From the NCBI GenBank assembly GCA_944376065.1, contig CALWBL010000001.1, forward strand, positions 124,001 to 188,000: a DNA stretch of 64,000 bases. The letters are read 5' to 3'. The position numbers and the translations under genes were made by a program. A model generated the notes under the pieces. That model had not been told where the DNA came from. It made no database searches and saw only the letters and a program-made list of their open reading frames with translations. Of this stretch, positions 25,096 through 33,959 are shown piece after piece; the first letter of the stretch is position 1, and each line of letters begins with the position of its first letter. This DNA comes from an uncultured Butyricicoccus sp. GTDB lineage: Bacteria > Bacillota > Clostridia > Oscillospirales > Butyricicoccaceae.

Positions 25096-25944
25096 ATGCA
25101 AGCCTTTCATTCTTGTTGGACTGCACCGTTTAAAGCAAGAAACCCAAATACCGAGTTTACCATTCCACCTTTTGAAATTTTAACAACTATACTGTCTGCG
25201 TTATTTTGGCAAAAAAATAATGGCAGCATTTCTATGATATGTGATAAAACTGCATATGATTTTTATAAAGCAAACAATTTAACTGCTTTATGGAACGGTG
25301 GAATTAAAGTTATTCTTGATGATATACCAAAAGAAATAAACCCCCATATTTTTTGGGCTGCTGGAAAAATCTTCGCTCTTAAAAACCACCAAAAACCTTG
25401 TGTTATGTTAGATACTGATTTTATCGTTTGGGAAAGGCTCTCTTTTGATAATATTAAAATTGCAGCTATACATTCAGAAGAACTTGTACCAGATATATAT
25501 CCACCACAAGAAAGACTATTTGCTGATTTTGATTTTTCCGGTCTTGATTGGACCGTGCCAGCTGCAAATACTGCACTTTCTTTTTTTGGTGATGAAGATT
25601 TTACAAAATATTATACAGATACTGCTATTAACTTTATGCTTTCATGCAAAAATGTTAATGACCCACTTATTTATATGGTTTTCGCTGAGCAACGTTTACT
25701 CTCGATGCTTGCAAAAAAACAAAATTTAACCCTTGATTATTTTTCTAATTTGCCAGAGCTTTTCACTTCTGGACAAACCTGTTTTACACACACTTGGGGA
25801 TTTAAACAGCAAATGCAGCAAAACCCCGAAATTATGGCTGCGTTTTGCATACGATGTATAAACAGAATATCACGAGAATTTTCAGATTGGAAATCTGTAT
25901 TATATAATATACCTTCACTTTCGCATTATTTTGATATTTGCTGA
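25096..25944 (+). CDS. DUF6734-like putative glycosyltransferase
   Basis: 282 residues. The stretch PCVMLDTDFIVW near residue 100 has the DxD form used by nucleotide-sugar transferases, preceded by a helix-rich N-terminal half and followed by a variable C-terminal half. I assign it to the DUF6734 group, annotated as uncharacterised and resembling GT-A enzymes; this rests on pattern memory and not on alignment. ATG 25096 lies one base after the stop of the LTSY-repeat gene, with GGAG inside that gene's end, so the two are translationally coupled. The obvious hypothesis is that it glycosylates Ser/Thr/Tyr of that protein. Donor and acceptor unknown. Confidence 0.6.
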   Translation: MQAFHSCWTAPFKARNPNTEFTIPPFEILTTILSALFWQKNNGSISMICDKTAYDFYKANNLTALWNGGIKVILDDIPKEINPHIFWAAGKIFALKNHQKPCVMLDTDFIVWERLSFDNIKIAAIHSEELVPDIYPPQERLFADFDFSGLDWTVPAANTALSFFGDEDFTKYYTDTAINFMLSCKNVNDPLIYMVFAEQRLLSMLAKKQNLTLDYFSNLPELFTSGQTCFTHTWGFKQQMQQNPEIMAAFCIRCINRISREFSDWKSVLYNIPSLSHYFDIC

Positions 25945-25950
25945 GCAAGT

Positions 25951-25967
25951 TTGTAAACTTTTTACAA
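25951..25967. repeat. Short inverted repeat after the DUF6734-like gene
   Basis: TTGTAAA, three bases, TTTACAA, seven bases after the stop codon. No T-tract follows, so it is a poor terminator; it could be an operator for the next operon or chance. Confidence 0.35.
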
Positions 25968-26046
25968 GCTATTGAGTTCTGGTCTCAAATCTGATACACT
26001 GTATGTTGCTTATATTTTAGGCTTCAAAAAATAACGGAGGCGCTGT

Positions 26047-26721
26047 ATGCTTTTTGATTTAATTATGGGCGGTGATATACGCTCAATTATTATTGGTTTG
26101 GTGCTTGGTTTGCCTGCTGTTGTAATCTGCTTAACATTTCATGAGGCTGCTCATGGATTTACCGCTTATCTATTAGGAGATAAAACAGCTAAAGCATCAG
26201 GCAGACTTACTCTTGACCCTATGGCTCATATAGACCCTATTGGTTTTCTATGCATGATGCTTGTTGGATTCGGTTGGGCAAGACCTGTTCCTGTTAATAT
26301 TTCACAGTTTAAAAATAAACGTCTTGGTATGGGACTTGTTGCGGCGGCTGGACCTGTTTCAAATTTAATTTTAGGATTTATAGCTTATGTTATATCCATT
26401 ACACTGCAAATAAAATTATACCCTATTTCTGGGTTTACCGAGGTTTTAGTGCTATTTTTCACTTATATAGCCTCTATGTCAGTAGGATTAGGCGTTTTTA
26501 ATCTTATTCCAATTCACCCACTTGATGGTTCCCGCATACTTGATGCAATTTTGCCTTTTAAAATTCAAGTTAGATACCAAAACTTTATGAGCAGGTATGG
26601 TTCTGTTGTTTTGCTTGTTGTTATTGCTTTCTTATGGGTCGGTGGTCTTTCCTACCTTGTAATAGGCTCAAGACAAATTGTGCTTAATCTTGCACTAAAA
26701 TTTGTGGGATTATTCTTATAA
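26047..26721 (+). CDS. Site-2 protease family membrane metalloprotease (M50)
   Basis: 224 residues with about five membrane helices. Zinc motif HEAAH (HExxH) lies in LTFHEAAHGFTAYLLGD near residue 35 and the third ligand in NLIPIHPLDGSRIL near 155. This short family without PDZ domain is a regular neighbour of scpA-scpB in Firmicutes. It cuts substrates within the membrane; the target is unknown. Ribosome site acggagg. Its stop abuts the scpA ATG (0 bases), so it is co-translated with the condensin genes. Confidence 0.9.
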   Translation: MLFDLIMGGDIRSIIIGLVLGLPAVVICLTFHEAAHGFTAYLLGDKTAKASGRLTLDPMAHIDPIGFLCMMLVGFGWARPVPVNISQFKNKRLGMGLVAAAGPVSNLILGFIAYVISITLQIKLYPISGFTEVLVLFFTYIASMSVGLGVFNLIPIHPLDGSRILDAILPFKIQVRYQNFMSRYGSVVLLVVIAFLWVGGLSYLVIGSRQIVLNLALKFVGLFL

Positions 26722-27459
26722 ATGGATACCATAACATTTCATCTGGAAAACTTTGACGGTCCGCTTGACCTACTTCTTCACCTGATTGCAAAAAACAAGG
26801 TTAGTATTTATGATATTCCTATTGCTAGGATTTTAGAGCAATATCTTGAAATTATCAATCATGCTCAAAGTATGAATCTTGATGTTGCAAGTGAATTTAT
26901 ATCTATGGCAGCTCAGCTAGTGCTTATAAAATCTAAAATGCTGCTGCCACAGCACACAAATACCGACGATGAAACCCAAGACCCTCGTGCCCAGCTTGTT
27001 GAAATACTGCTTGAATATCAAAGAATGAAACTTGCAACACCATTTCTTGCTGAACAGGCAAAGTTTGGAGAAAATATGTATATAAAACCTCCTGAGCAGT
27101 TATCATATAAAGTGGAGTATGAGCATAGCATAAATGACCTTATTCGTGCCGCAAAACATCTTTTAAGACGTACAGAACGCAAAATCCCCCCCTCCATCCG
27201 TGCATTTTCTGGTATTGTTGGTAAGGAAAGTGTGCCTGTAAGTGCAATGATAGACAGGATTCTACAGCTTTTTTCTATCAAGAAAAATATACCTTTTATC
27301 GAACTTTTTAATAATGCTAACAGTCGCTCAGAAGTGGTTGCAACATTTCTTGCTGTACTTGAGCTTTCAAAAACTCACCGCATACTATTAGACGGTGAGC
27401 AAGAAAATACAACCATTAGCTTAATTTCAAATCACAACGGGGAGGAAGATGGTATTTGA
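26722..27459 (+). CDS. scpA: Segregation and condensation protein A
   Basis: 245-residue kleisin subunit of SMC condensin. N-terminal HLENFDGPLDLLLHLIAKNK binds the SMC neck and the C-terminal part from about 180 (VVATFLAVLELSKTHRILL) is the winged helix that binds the SMC head. Works with ScpB, encoded next, in chromosome segregation. Length is normal. It starts directly after the protease stop. Confidence 0.95.
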   Translation: MDTITFHLENFDGPLDLLLHLIAKNKVSIYDIPIARILEQYLEIINHAQSMNLDVASEFISMAAQLVLIKSKMLLPQHTNTDDETQDPRAQLVEILLEYQRMKLATPFLAEQAKFGENMYIKPPEQLSYKVEYEHSINDLIRAAKHLLRRTERKIPPSIRAFSGIVGKESVPVSAMIDRILQLFSIKKNIPFIELFNNANSRSEVVATFLAVLELSKTHRILLDGEQENTTISLISNHNGEEDGI

Positions 27460-28010
27460 AACCGTTAAACGCAAGTCTTGAGGCTATTTTATTCGCTTCT
27501 GGTGATGCTATAACTATTTCTAGGCTGGCTCACGCGGTGCAGCGTTCTGAAAGTGAGGTTGAACAGGCTTTATATGAGCTTGCTGATTACTATGATAATC
27601 AGCAATGTGGACTTACTTTGTTAAGAATAAATGATAAAGCTCAACTTTGTTCACGGTCTGATTATGCTGATGTTGTTCGTCGCGCCATTGAAAACCGCAA
27701 GCCACCTCAGCTCTCCCCTGCTGCACTTGAAGTTTTAACTATTATCGCTTATCGTCAACCAGTAACACGTGCATATGTTGAACAACTGCGTGGAGTTGAT
27801 TCAGGCGGTACTATATCAAATTTAATTGAAAAAGGTCTTATTACTGAGGCTGGTCGTTTAGATGTTGTTGGCAGACCTATACTCTACCGCACAACTGATG
27901 TTTTTTTACGCACTTTCTCACTGTCTAGCTTGGCTCAACTTCCGGAACTTCCGGAACTAACTCAAGAAGAACAAATTAGGCTTGGACTGGAAAATACTGA
28001 AATGGAGTGA
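27456..28010 (+). CDS. scpB: Segregation and condensation protein B
   Basis: 184 residues, two winged-helix domains: LNASLEAILFASGDAITISR at the N-terminus and LSPAALEVLTIIAYRQPVTRAYVEQLRGVDS in the middle, the ScpB signature, followed by GLITEAGRLDVVGRPILYRTT. It dimerises and binds the ScpA linker. Start is TTG 27456, overlapping the scpA stop in a TTGA arrangement behind ggggaggaag. The C-terminal ELPELTQEEQ tail is short. Confidence 0.95.
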   Translation: MKPLNASLEAILFASGDAITISRLAHAVQRSESEVEQALYELADYYDNQQCGLTLLRINDKAQLCSRSDYADVVRRAIENRKPPQLSPAALEVLTIIAYRQPVTRAYVEQLRGVDSGGTISNLIEKGLITEAGRLDVVGRPILYRTTDVFLRTFSLSSLAQLPELPELTQEEQIRLGLENTEME

Positions 28011-28017
28011 TGCCCCT

Positions 28018-28614
28018 TTGTTTATCCTAAAAATTATACTTGGGATAGTATTGGTATTACTAATTTTACTTCTTTTACTGCTTTTCTTATTACTCGTGTG
28101 TAAAACATGTGTGCATATAGTCCGTGAGCAAAATAAAGATATGAATATCTGGATAAAATTTGGAGCTTTGCGTATCAAAACATATCCGTTTGGGAAATCT
28201 AAGGGCAAGATAAACACTCAAACTCACAATGAAACTCCTCGGTTTGATAATGATTTTTCACCAAAAGAGCTTGACTTAAGTTGGTGTTTTGAGCTTGCAC
28301 TTGATATTATTGATTCTTTAAAAGACAAACTCTATATTGATAAATTATATTTTACGCTTATTATTGCAAGTGATAATGCTGCTAAAACAGGTATAATTCT
28401 TGGAACCGCTTTTTCTGTTTCTGGTATGATTATACCAATATTAAAGCAGAATTTTAATATTAAAGATGAATCTATAATATTAGATGCTGATTTTGATGAC
28501 AACAAAACGAAATTCAGTCTTGACTTAATTGCACATACAAGAATAATTCAGGTTTTATTTGTTGCTTTTAAATATCGTAAACAACTTTTTAAACTATATC
28601 AGAATATAAAATAA
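28018..28614 (+). CDS. ytfI: DUF2953 protein (YtfI-like)
   Basis: 198 residues: one strongly hydrophobic N-terminal helix (about 2-26), then a soluble domain with IWIKFGALRIKTYPF near 45 and repeated ISDN-like segments. The family is DUF2953, which in Bacillus subtilis lies immediately before ytfJ, as it does here. Function unknown; presence next to gerW suggests a sporulation role. I place the start at TTG 28018, ten bases after GGAG; a TTG at 27982 would overlap scpB by 29 bases. Confidence 0.7.
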   Translation: MFILKIILGIVLVLLILLLLLLFLLLVCKTCVHIVREQNKDMNIWIKFGALRIKTYPFGKSKGKINTQTHNETPRFDNDFSPKELDLSWCFELALDIIDSLKDKLYIDKLYFTLIIASDNAAKTGIILGTAFSVSGMIIPILKQNFNIKDESIILDADFDDNKTKFSLDLIAHTRIIQVLFVAFKYRKQLFKLYQNIK

Positions 28615-28642
28615 TTCTTTATTATTTGGAGGCGATTTTAAA

Positions 28643-29071
28643 ATGAGTGAGCACCCTATTAAAACTCTTATGACCGAAACCATGGAAAAAATTAAATCTA
28701 TGGTAGATGTAAACACTATTATTGGAAAGCCAATTCAAGCTGGTGGAACCACTATCATTCCTGTTTCTAAAGTTACTTTTGGCTTTGGAACCGGCGGAAC
28801 TGATTTCCAATCACGCAATACAAGAGAAAATGCCCCTTTATGCTTTGGCGGCGGCGGCGGCGCTGGTGTCACTGTATCTCCAGTTTGTTTTCTTGTTGTA
28901 ACAAGCGATGGTGATGCTCGTGTTCTGCCGCTAAATGCTCAAGCAGAATCAGCTGTTGACCGTTTGGTTGAGATGATTCCAGGTGCGATAAACAAGGTTT
29001 CTAGCTTTATGGAAAGCCGCAATTCGTCTAAAACCGAAATTCCTACTGAAGAAACCGAATCTTTAATGTAA
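28643..29071 (+). CDS. gerW: Spore germination/coat protein GerW (YtfJ)
   Basis: 142 residues. Family signature: IGKPIQAGGTTIIPVSKVT, GFGTGGTDFQ, then a glycine run FGGGGGAGVTVSPVCFLVV and a C-terminal helix AVDRLVEMIPGAINKV. GerW/YtfJ is made in the forespore and localises to the inner spore membrane in B. subtilis, where it affects lysozyme resistance and germination. Paired with ytfI upstream. ATG 28643 follows ttggaggcg. It supports an endospore former. Confidence 0.92.
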   Translation: MSEHPIKTLMTETMEKIKSMVDVNTIIGKPIQAGGTTIIPVSKVTFGFGTGGTDFQSRNTRENAPLCFGGGGGAGVTVSPVCFLVVTSDGDARVLPLNAQAESAVDRLVEMIPGAINKVSSFMESRNSSKTEIPTEETESLM

Positions 29072-29101
29072 ATTTTCCGTTTTTCGCATGTATATCCTTA
29101 T

Positions 29102-29137
29102 GAACCTACTCATATACTTTTGAGTAGGTTCTATTTT
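29102..29137 (+). terminator. Terminator after gerW
   Basis: GAACCTACTCA (29102-29112), loop, TGAGTAGGTTC (29121-29131), followed by tattttg. The stem is strong, the T-tract interrupted. Confidence 0.7.
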
Positions 29138-29161
29138 GCAAATTGTTTGGAGGATATGCCA

Positions 29162-30268
29162 ATGCGAAAATATCTCAAAATATTATTTTTATGTTTTATT
29201 CTTTTGCCTACACTTTATATTCCTGCTGGTGCTGTTTCTGCTAAAAGTGCAGTCGTTATTGATGCAGATACGGGTGCTGTATTATTTTCGCAAAACTGTG
29301 ACGAAGTTTTACCAATGGCATCTACAACCAAAATTATGACTGCTCTTATTGCGATTGAAAACGGTGATTTATCACGTGAATATACTGTAAAAAAAGAATA
29401 TACTTTAGTTGAGGGTTCTTCAATGTATCTAAAGGAAAATGAACAAATTTCAGTTTTAGATACACTTTATGGTCTTATGCTTATGAGCGGGAATGATGCC
29501 GCTTTGGCTATTGCTGGTGAATGTGGCGGAATTGATGCATTTGTGCAAAAAATGAATGATAAAGCTCAAGAACTTGGTCTTGAAAACACTCATTTTGAAA
29601 ACCCAAATGGTCTTGATGCTGAAACCCATCACACAACAGCTTTAGAGCTTGCTGAACTTACCGCATACGCCATGCAAAACCCCACTTTTGCCCAAATTGT
29701 TTCCACAGAAACATATACCTCTGGCACCAGAACAATGACAAATCATAATAAACTTTTAAAAATGTATTCAGATTGCATAGGTGTTAAAACTGGTTACACA
29801 AAAAAAAGCGGACGCTGTTTAGTTTCTGCTGCTGAAAGAAATGGCAGAACGCTTGTTGCTGTAACTTTAAATGCTCCAGATGACTGGAATGACCATATAA
29901 CTATGCTTGATAATGCTTTTGAACTTTATAACCCTGTTACTATACAGCAAAGCGGCGATGTTCTTGGTGAAGTTTCATGTCAAGGCGGAGATAAGAACAA
30001 AGTTCAAATTTCTGGTTCATCAGATATAACAATTTGGCTTACTGATGATGAAAAAAGCAATATTAAATGCTCAATTTCTGGCAGACCTTTTGTCTATGCT
30101 CCTGCTCAAATAGGGCAAGTTTACGGAACGGTAAATTATAGCTTAAATGATAATATAATTGCAAGTGACCGCATTATTTTCTCGTCAAAATCCAATATTT
30201 TACCTCCTAAATTGTCTTTATTAGAAAAAATACAACAAAAATTATTATCTTTTTTAAATATTATTTAA
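29162..30268 (+). CDS. dacF: D-alanyl-D-alanine carboxypeptidase (DacF-type, S11)
   Basis: 368 residues with a signal peptide (cleavage after about AGAVSA). Active-site motifs of penicillin-binding proteins: ASTTKIMTA (SxxK) near residue 50, MSGNDAA (SxN) near 108 and GVKTGYT (KTG) near 210, then a C-terminal beta domain and a weak amphipathic tail. It removes the terminal D-Ala of peptidoglycan stems outside the membrane. Start ATG 29162, seven bases from ggagga; an ATG two codons earlier is too close. In Bacillus DacF is a spore-cortex enzyme; here it is followed by rluB. Confidence 0.9.
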   Translation: MRKYLKILFLCFILLPTLYIPAGAVSAKSAVVIDADTGAVLFSQNCDEVLPMASTTKIMTALIAIENGDLSREYTVKKEYTLVEGSSMYLKENEQISVLDTLYGLMLMSGNDAALAIAGECGGIDAFVQKMNDKAQELGLENTHFENPNGLDAETHHTTALELAELTAYAMQNPTFAQIVSTETYTSGTRTMTNHNKLLKMYSDCIGVKTGYTKKSGRCLVSAAERNGRTLVAVTLNAPDDWNDHITMLDNAFELYNPVTIQQSGDVLGEVSCQGGDKNKVQISGSSDITIWLTDDEKSNIKCSISGRPFVYAPAQIGQVYGTVNYSLNDNIIASDRIIFSSKSNILPPKLSLLEKIQQKLLSFLNII

Positions 30269-30282
30269 TTGTGAGGAACGAT

Positions 30283-30990
30283 ATGAAAGAAAGAGTACAA
30301 AAAATAATAGCACAATCCGGCTTATGTTCAAGAAGAATGGCTGAAAACTTGATTTTGCAAGGAAAAGTCACTATTAACGGCCGAAAAGCTACTATTGGCG
30401 CACATGCTGACCCGACCCGAGACCATATCTGTGTTGATGGAAAACCTTTACACGGAAAGGAGCAAAAGCGTTATTTGATGCTTTATAAACCCCGTGGGTT
30501 TGTAACGACAATGAAAGATGAACGCGGCAGAAAAAATGTGTCTCAGCTTGTTAAAAAATGTAACTGTCGCGTATATCCAGTGGGTCGCTTAGATGTCGAC
30601 TCCGAAGGATTACTAATTATGACAAACGACGGTGAGCTTACCCAAAGACTTACCCACCCATCTCATGAGGTTACCAAAACCTATGCGGTAACTATTAGAG
30701 GTAACCTCGAAAATATTCCAAAACTTTCTGAACCTATGGATATTGATGGTTATACTATTCGTCCTGCTGATGTATTTATTATGAACCAAAAGGAAAACCA
30801 AGCTAGACTACAAATTCGTATTCATGAAGGACGTAACCGTCAAATCCGCAAAATGTGTGAACAATGCGGTTTCTCCGTTCATCGTTTAAAACGCATTTCA
30901 GTTGGAAAATTAGACCTTGATTCTTCTCTTGCCGTTGGTAAATGGCGAGATTTAACACAAAATGAAATTTCTTATTTACGCTCGCTCTGA
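30283..30990 (+). CDS. rluB: 23S rRNA pseudouridine synthase (RluB/RsuA family)
   Basis: 235 residues: N-terminal S4 RNA-binding domain (about 1-60, RVQKIIAQSGLCSRRMAENL) and the catalytic domain with VGRLDVDSEGLLIMTNDGE, whose Asp is the nucleophile, and IHEGRNRQIRKMCEQCG. Length fits RluB of Firmicutes, which modifies helix 89 of 23S rRNA; RsuA-type 16S activity cannot be excluded. I choose ATG 30283 behind gagga over the GTG at 30271. It follows dacF closely, as in Bacillus, where both lie near scpAB. Confidence 0.9.
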   Translation: MKERVQKIIAQSGLCSRRMAENLILQGKVTINGRKATIGAHADPTRDHICVDGKPLHGKEQKRYLMLYKPRGFVTTMKDERGRKNVSQLVKKCNCRVYPVGRLDVDSEGLLIMTNDGELTQRLTHPSHEVTKTYAVTIRGNLENIPKLSEPMDIDGYTIRPADVFIMNQKENQARLQIRIHEGRNRQIRKMCEQCGFSVHRLKRISVGKLDLDSSLAVGKWRDLTQNEISYLRSL

Positions 30991-31083
30991 TATTTTTTTG
31001 AATGATATATTCAAAGCTCTTGCATTTTATATTGTGAGATTATAAAATATACAGTAGGAATGCATAGAGGAGAGTATTTAAGA

Positions 31084-31947
31084 GTGAATGATTTAATGAC
31101 AAAAATTCAGACCAATCTTTCAGCCTTTTCAAAAGGTCAGCGTCTGATTGCACGTTATATAACCGAACATTATGACAAGGCGGCTTTTATGACCGCAAAC
31201 CGTCTTGGCACAACCGTTGGTGTCAGCGAATCTACTGTTGTACGTTTTGCTACCGAACTAGGTTATGACGGATACCCACATTTGCAAAAAGCTCTTCAAG
31301 AAATGATTCGCAATCGGCTCACTGCTGTTCAAAGAATGGAAGTAGCTGGTGACCGCATGGGAAATCGTGATATCTTGGAATCTGTTTTAAGTGCTGATGT
31401 TGAAAAAATTCGTATGACAATGGACGAACTCGACCACACTGCATTTGAAAAATCAGCCTCTTGTATCACAAATGCAAAAAGAATTTATATACTTGGTGTC
31501 CGTTCTTCTTCTGCACTTGCCAGTTTTATGGGATTTTATTTTACATTACTTTTCGGCAATGTGCATGTGCTTGATACAAGCAGTGGCAGTGAGATTTTAG
31601 AGCAGATTTTACATATAGGTGAGGGTGATGTCTTTATTGGCATTAGCTTTCCAAGATATTCTCAGCGTACGCTTGCAGCAATGAAATATTCTAAATCTCA
31701 TGGTGCTAATGTTATCGCTCTTACCGATTCACGTCTGTCCCCTCTTTCAAATTATGCTGATTATACACTTATCGCAAAAAGTGATATGGCAAGTTTTGTT
31801 GACTCACTTGTTGCACCACTATCTGTTATAAATGCACTTATTGTGCAAGTCAGCATGAACCGTCAGTCAGAAATTGAAGAAACATTCAATCAACTGGAAT
31901 CAATCTGGAATCAATACCATGTTTATGAAACTATGGACGAGTCTTGA
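31084..31947 (+). CDS. MurR/RpiR-family transcriptional regulator
   Basis: 288 residues: N-terminal HTH_6 domain (ANRLGTTVGVSESTVVRFATELG, about 30-75) and C-terminal SIS sugar-phosphate-binding domain (YILGVRSSSALASFMGFYF; DVFIGISFPRYSQRTLAAM). Such proteins sense phosphosugars such as MurNAc-6-P or ribose-5-P. Start GTG 31084 behind agaggagag (31065-31073). No sugar-use gene is adjacent, so the regulon is unknown; a flavoprotein gene follows 76 bases later. Confidence 0.9.
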   Translation: MNDLMTKIQTNLSAFSKGQRLIARYITEHYDKAAFMTANRLGTTVGVSESTVVRFATELGYDGYPHLQKALQEMIRNRLTAVQRMEVAGDRMGNRDILESVLSADVEKIRMTMDELDHTAFEKSASCITNAKRIYILGVRSSSALASFMGFYFTLLFGNVHVLDTSSGSEILEQILHIGEGDVFIGISFPRYSQRTLAAMKYSKSHGANVIALTDSRLSPLSNYADYTLIAKSDMASFVDSLVAPLSVINALIVQVSMNRQSEIEETFNQLESIWNQYHVYETMDES

Positions 31948-32023
31948 TAAGTTTTTTATGAGGAAAAGTCGAAATTTAACTTATCGGCTTTTCCGAATTT
32001 TATTTTAAGGAGCGTTTTTATCC

Positions 32024-33265
32024 GTGCCAAAATTAAAAATTGCAGTCATTGGTGCTGGTGCTGCTGGACTTATGGCCGCCGGAACCGCTGCCGTATCTGG
32101 TGCAGATGTTTTTTTATTTGAAACAAACCCGAAAGTCGGCAGAAAAATTTATATAACTGGTAAAGGTCGCTGCAATGTGACTAATAATTGCCATGTAAAT
32201 GAAATTCTTGAAAATATTCCTGTAAACCACAGATTTTTGTATTCTGCTCTTGGGAAATTTAACTCTCAAGATGTTATGCAGTTTTTTGAATCTTTAGGTG
32301 TTCCACTAAAAACCGAACGCGGAAACCGTGTTTTCCCTGTATCTGACAAAGCCTCTGACATAGTTGATGCTTTGTTTTCTTATGTCAAAAAACATGGAGT
32401 TAAATTTGTTTTTCAAACTGTTACTGATATTTTAGAGCATGAAGATGGATTTTTAATCAAAACCTCTGATAATCAGATTATAGTGAACCGTGTTATTATA
32501 ACAACTGGTGGTATGTCTTATCCCGCCACCGGCTCTACTGGTGATGGCTATCGCTTTGCCAAAAGTTTTGGTCACTCTATTGTAAACCCTAGACCATCGC
32601 TTGTCCCCCTTGTTGAAAAGGGTGATACATGCAAAAAACTAATGGGGCTTTCACTTAAAAATATACGCATAATTGTGCTGGAAAATAACAAAAAAATTTT
32701 TGAAGATTTTGGAGAAATGTTATTTACTCATTTTGGAGTTTCTGGTCCTCTAGTGCTTTCTTCATCTGCTCATATGCGTCATTTTGGCAGCAAAATTTAT
32801 CGCTTAGAAATAGACCTTAAACCCGCTTTAGATGAGAAAACTTTGGATAAACGTTTGTTAAATGACTTTGAAAAATATAAAAATAGTGATTTTATAAATG
32901 CACTTGGTGAGCTTTTGCCTCGCAAACTTATACCCGTTATAATAGAGCTCGCAGGAATAGACCCACACATTAAAGTGCACTCTATTACTAAAGAGCAAAG
33001 AATTACACTTCGCACGCTTATAAAAGCCTTTCCAGTTGAAATATCTGGTGCAAGACCTATTTCTGAGGCTATTGTTACAAGTGGTGGCGTAAAAGTAAAC
33101 GAAATAAACCCAAAAACTATGGAATCTAAAAAGAAAACCGGTCTGTATTTTGCAGGCGAGGTGTTAGATGTTGATGCCTATACTGGTGGATTTAATCTGC
33201 AAATCGCATGGTCCACAGGAAAACTTGCTGGAGTTTCAGCATCTGAAAGAAATGGAGATGAATGA
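32024..33265 (+). CDS. HI0933/YhiN-family FAD-dependent oxidoreductase
   Basis: 413 residues. N-terminal dinucleotide motif AVIGAGAAGLMAAGTAA, the family motif FETNPKVGRKIYITGKGRCN, middle TTGGMSYPATGSTGDGYRFA, and C-terminal FAD motif GLYFAGEVLDVDAYTGGFNLQ. The family (BaiN-like) is widespread, and one member was proposed to act in bile-acid reduction, but most are uncharacterised. Start GTG 32024 behind aaggagc. Overlaps cmk by four bases, so it leads the cmk-plsC-ispH operon, its usual place in Clostridia. Confidence 0.9.
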   Translation: MPKLKIAVIGAGAAGLMAAGTAAVSGADVFLFETNPKVGRKIYITGKGRCNVTNNCHVNEILENIPVNHRFLYSALGKFNSQDVMQFFESLGVPLKTERGNRVFPVSDKASDIVDALFSYVKKHGVKFVFQTVTDILEHEDGFLIKTSDNQIIVNRVIITTGGMSYPATGSTGDGYRFAKSFGHSIVNPRPSLVPLVEKGDTCKKLMGLSLKNIRIIVLENNKKIFEDFGEMLFTHFGVSGPLVLSSSAHMRHFGSKIYRLEIDLKPALDEKTLDKRLLNDFEKYKNSDFINALGELLPRKLIPVIIELAGIDPHIKVHSITKEQRITLRTLIKAFPVEISGARPISEAIVTSGGVKVNEINPKTMESKKKTGLYFAGEVLDVDAYTGGFNLQIAWSTGKLAGVSASERNGDE

Positions 33266-33942
33266 TAATGAACCAAATCGCAGTTGCGATTGATGGCCCT
33301 TCTGGCGCTGGAAAAAGTACAATCGCCCGCAAGGCTGCTAAAACCCTAGGCTTTATTTATGTTGATACTGGTGCTTTATATCGCACAATAGGTTTAGCCG
33401 TTTTTAGACAAAACTTTGACGCATTAAATGCTCAAGAAGTGATTTCTGTTCTTCCAAGTATAAACATAAACCTAAAATATACTGATAACACTCAACGAGT
33501 ATATCTAAATGATGAAGATGTTTCTGATCTTATACGCACACCTGAAATATCTCTTTTTGCCTCACGAGTCTCTGTAATACCTGAAGTTCGTGAATTTCTG
33601 CTTGATATGCAACGCAATATTGCACAAAAAAACAATGTAATCATGGACGGTCGTGATATAGGCACAGTTATTCTTCCAAATGCTAAAGTAAAAATATTTT
33701 TGACCGCATCCGATGAGAAACGTGCCGAACGTAGATACATCGAACTTTGTCAAAAAGGTGTTAATACAAGTTTTGAAGAAGTTTTAAATGATATGCGTGA
33801 ACGTGATGCTAAAGATGCTTCCCGTTCCATTGCTCCGCTAAAAAAAGCTGATGATGCTGTTTTAGTTGACACAAGCGAGCTTAACTTAGAGCAAAGCATT
33901 AACACCGTTATAAATATTATTAGAAATGCGCAAAATAGCTGA
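33262..33942 (+). CDS. cmk: Cytidylate kinase
   Basis: 226 residues. P-loop DGPSGAGKSTIARK, the substrate motif YVDTGALYRTIGL, and MDGRDIGTVILPNAKVKIFLTA, all diagnostic of CMP/dCMP kinase. The lid region carries RRYIELCQKG. Two ATGs, 33262 and 33268, fit the GGAG at 33254-33257 with spacing of four and ten; the first overlaps the upstream stop. Part of the cmk-plsC-ispH/S1 run; Bacillus cmk likewise neighbours the S1-like gene ypfD. Confidence 0.95.
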   Translation: MIMNQIAVAIDGPSGAGKSTIARKAAKTLGFIYVDTGALYRTIGLAVFRQNFDALNAQEVISVLPSININLKYTDNTQRVYLNDEDVSDLIRTPEISLFASRVSVIPEVREFLLDMQRNIAQKNNVIMDGRDIGTVILPNAKVKIFLTASDEKRAERRYIELCQKGVNTSFEEVLNDMRERDAKDASRSIAPLKKADDAVLVDTSELNLEQSINTVINIIRNAQNS

Positions 33943-33959
33943 TATGGAGGATTACAATT

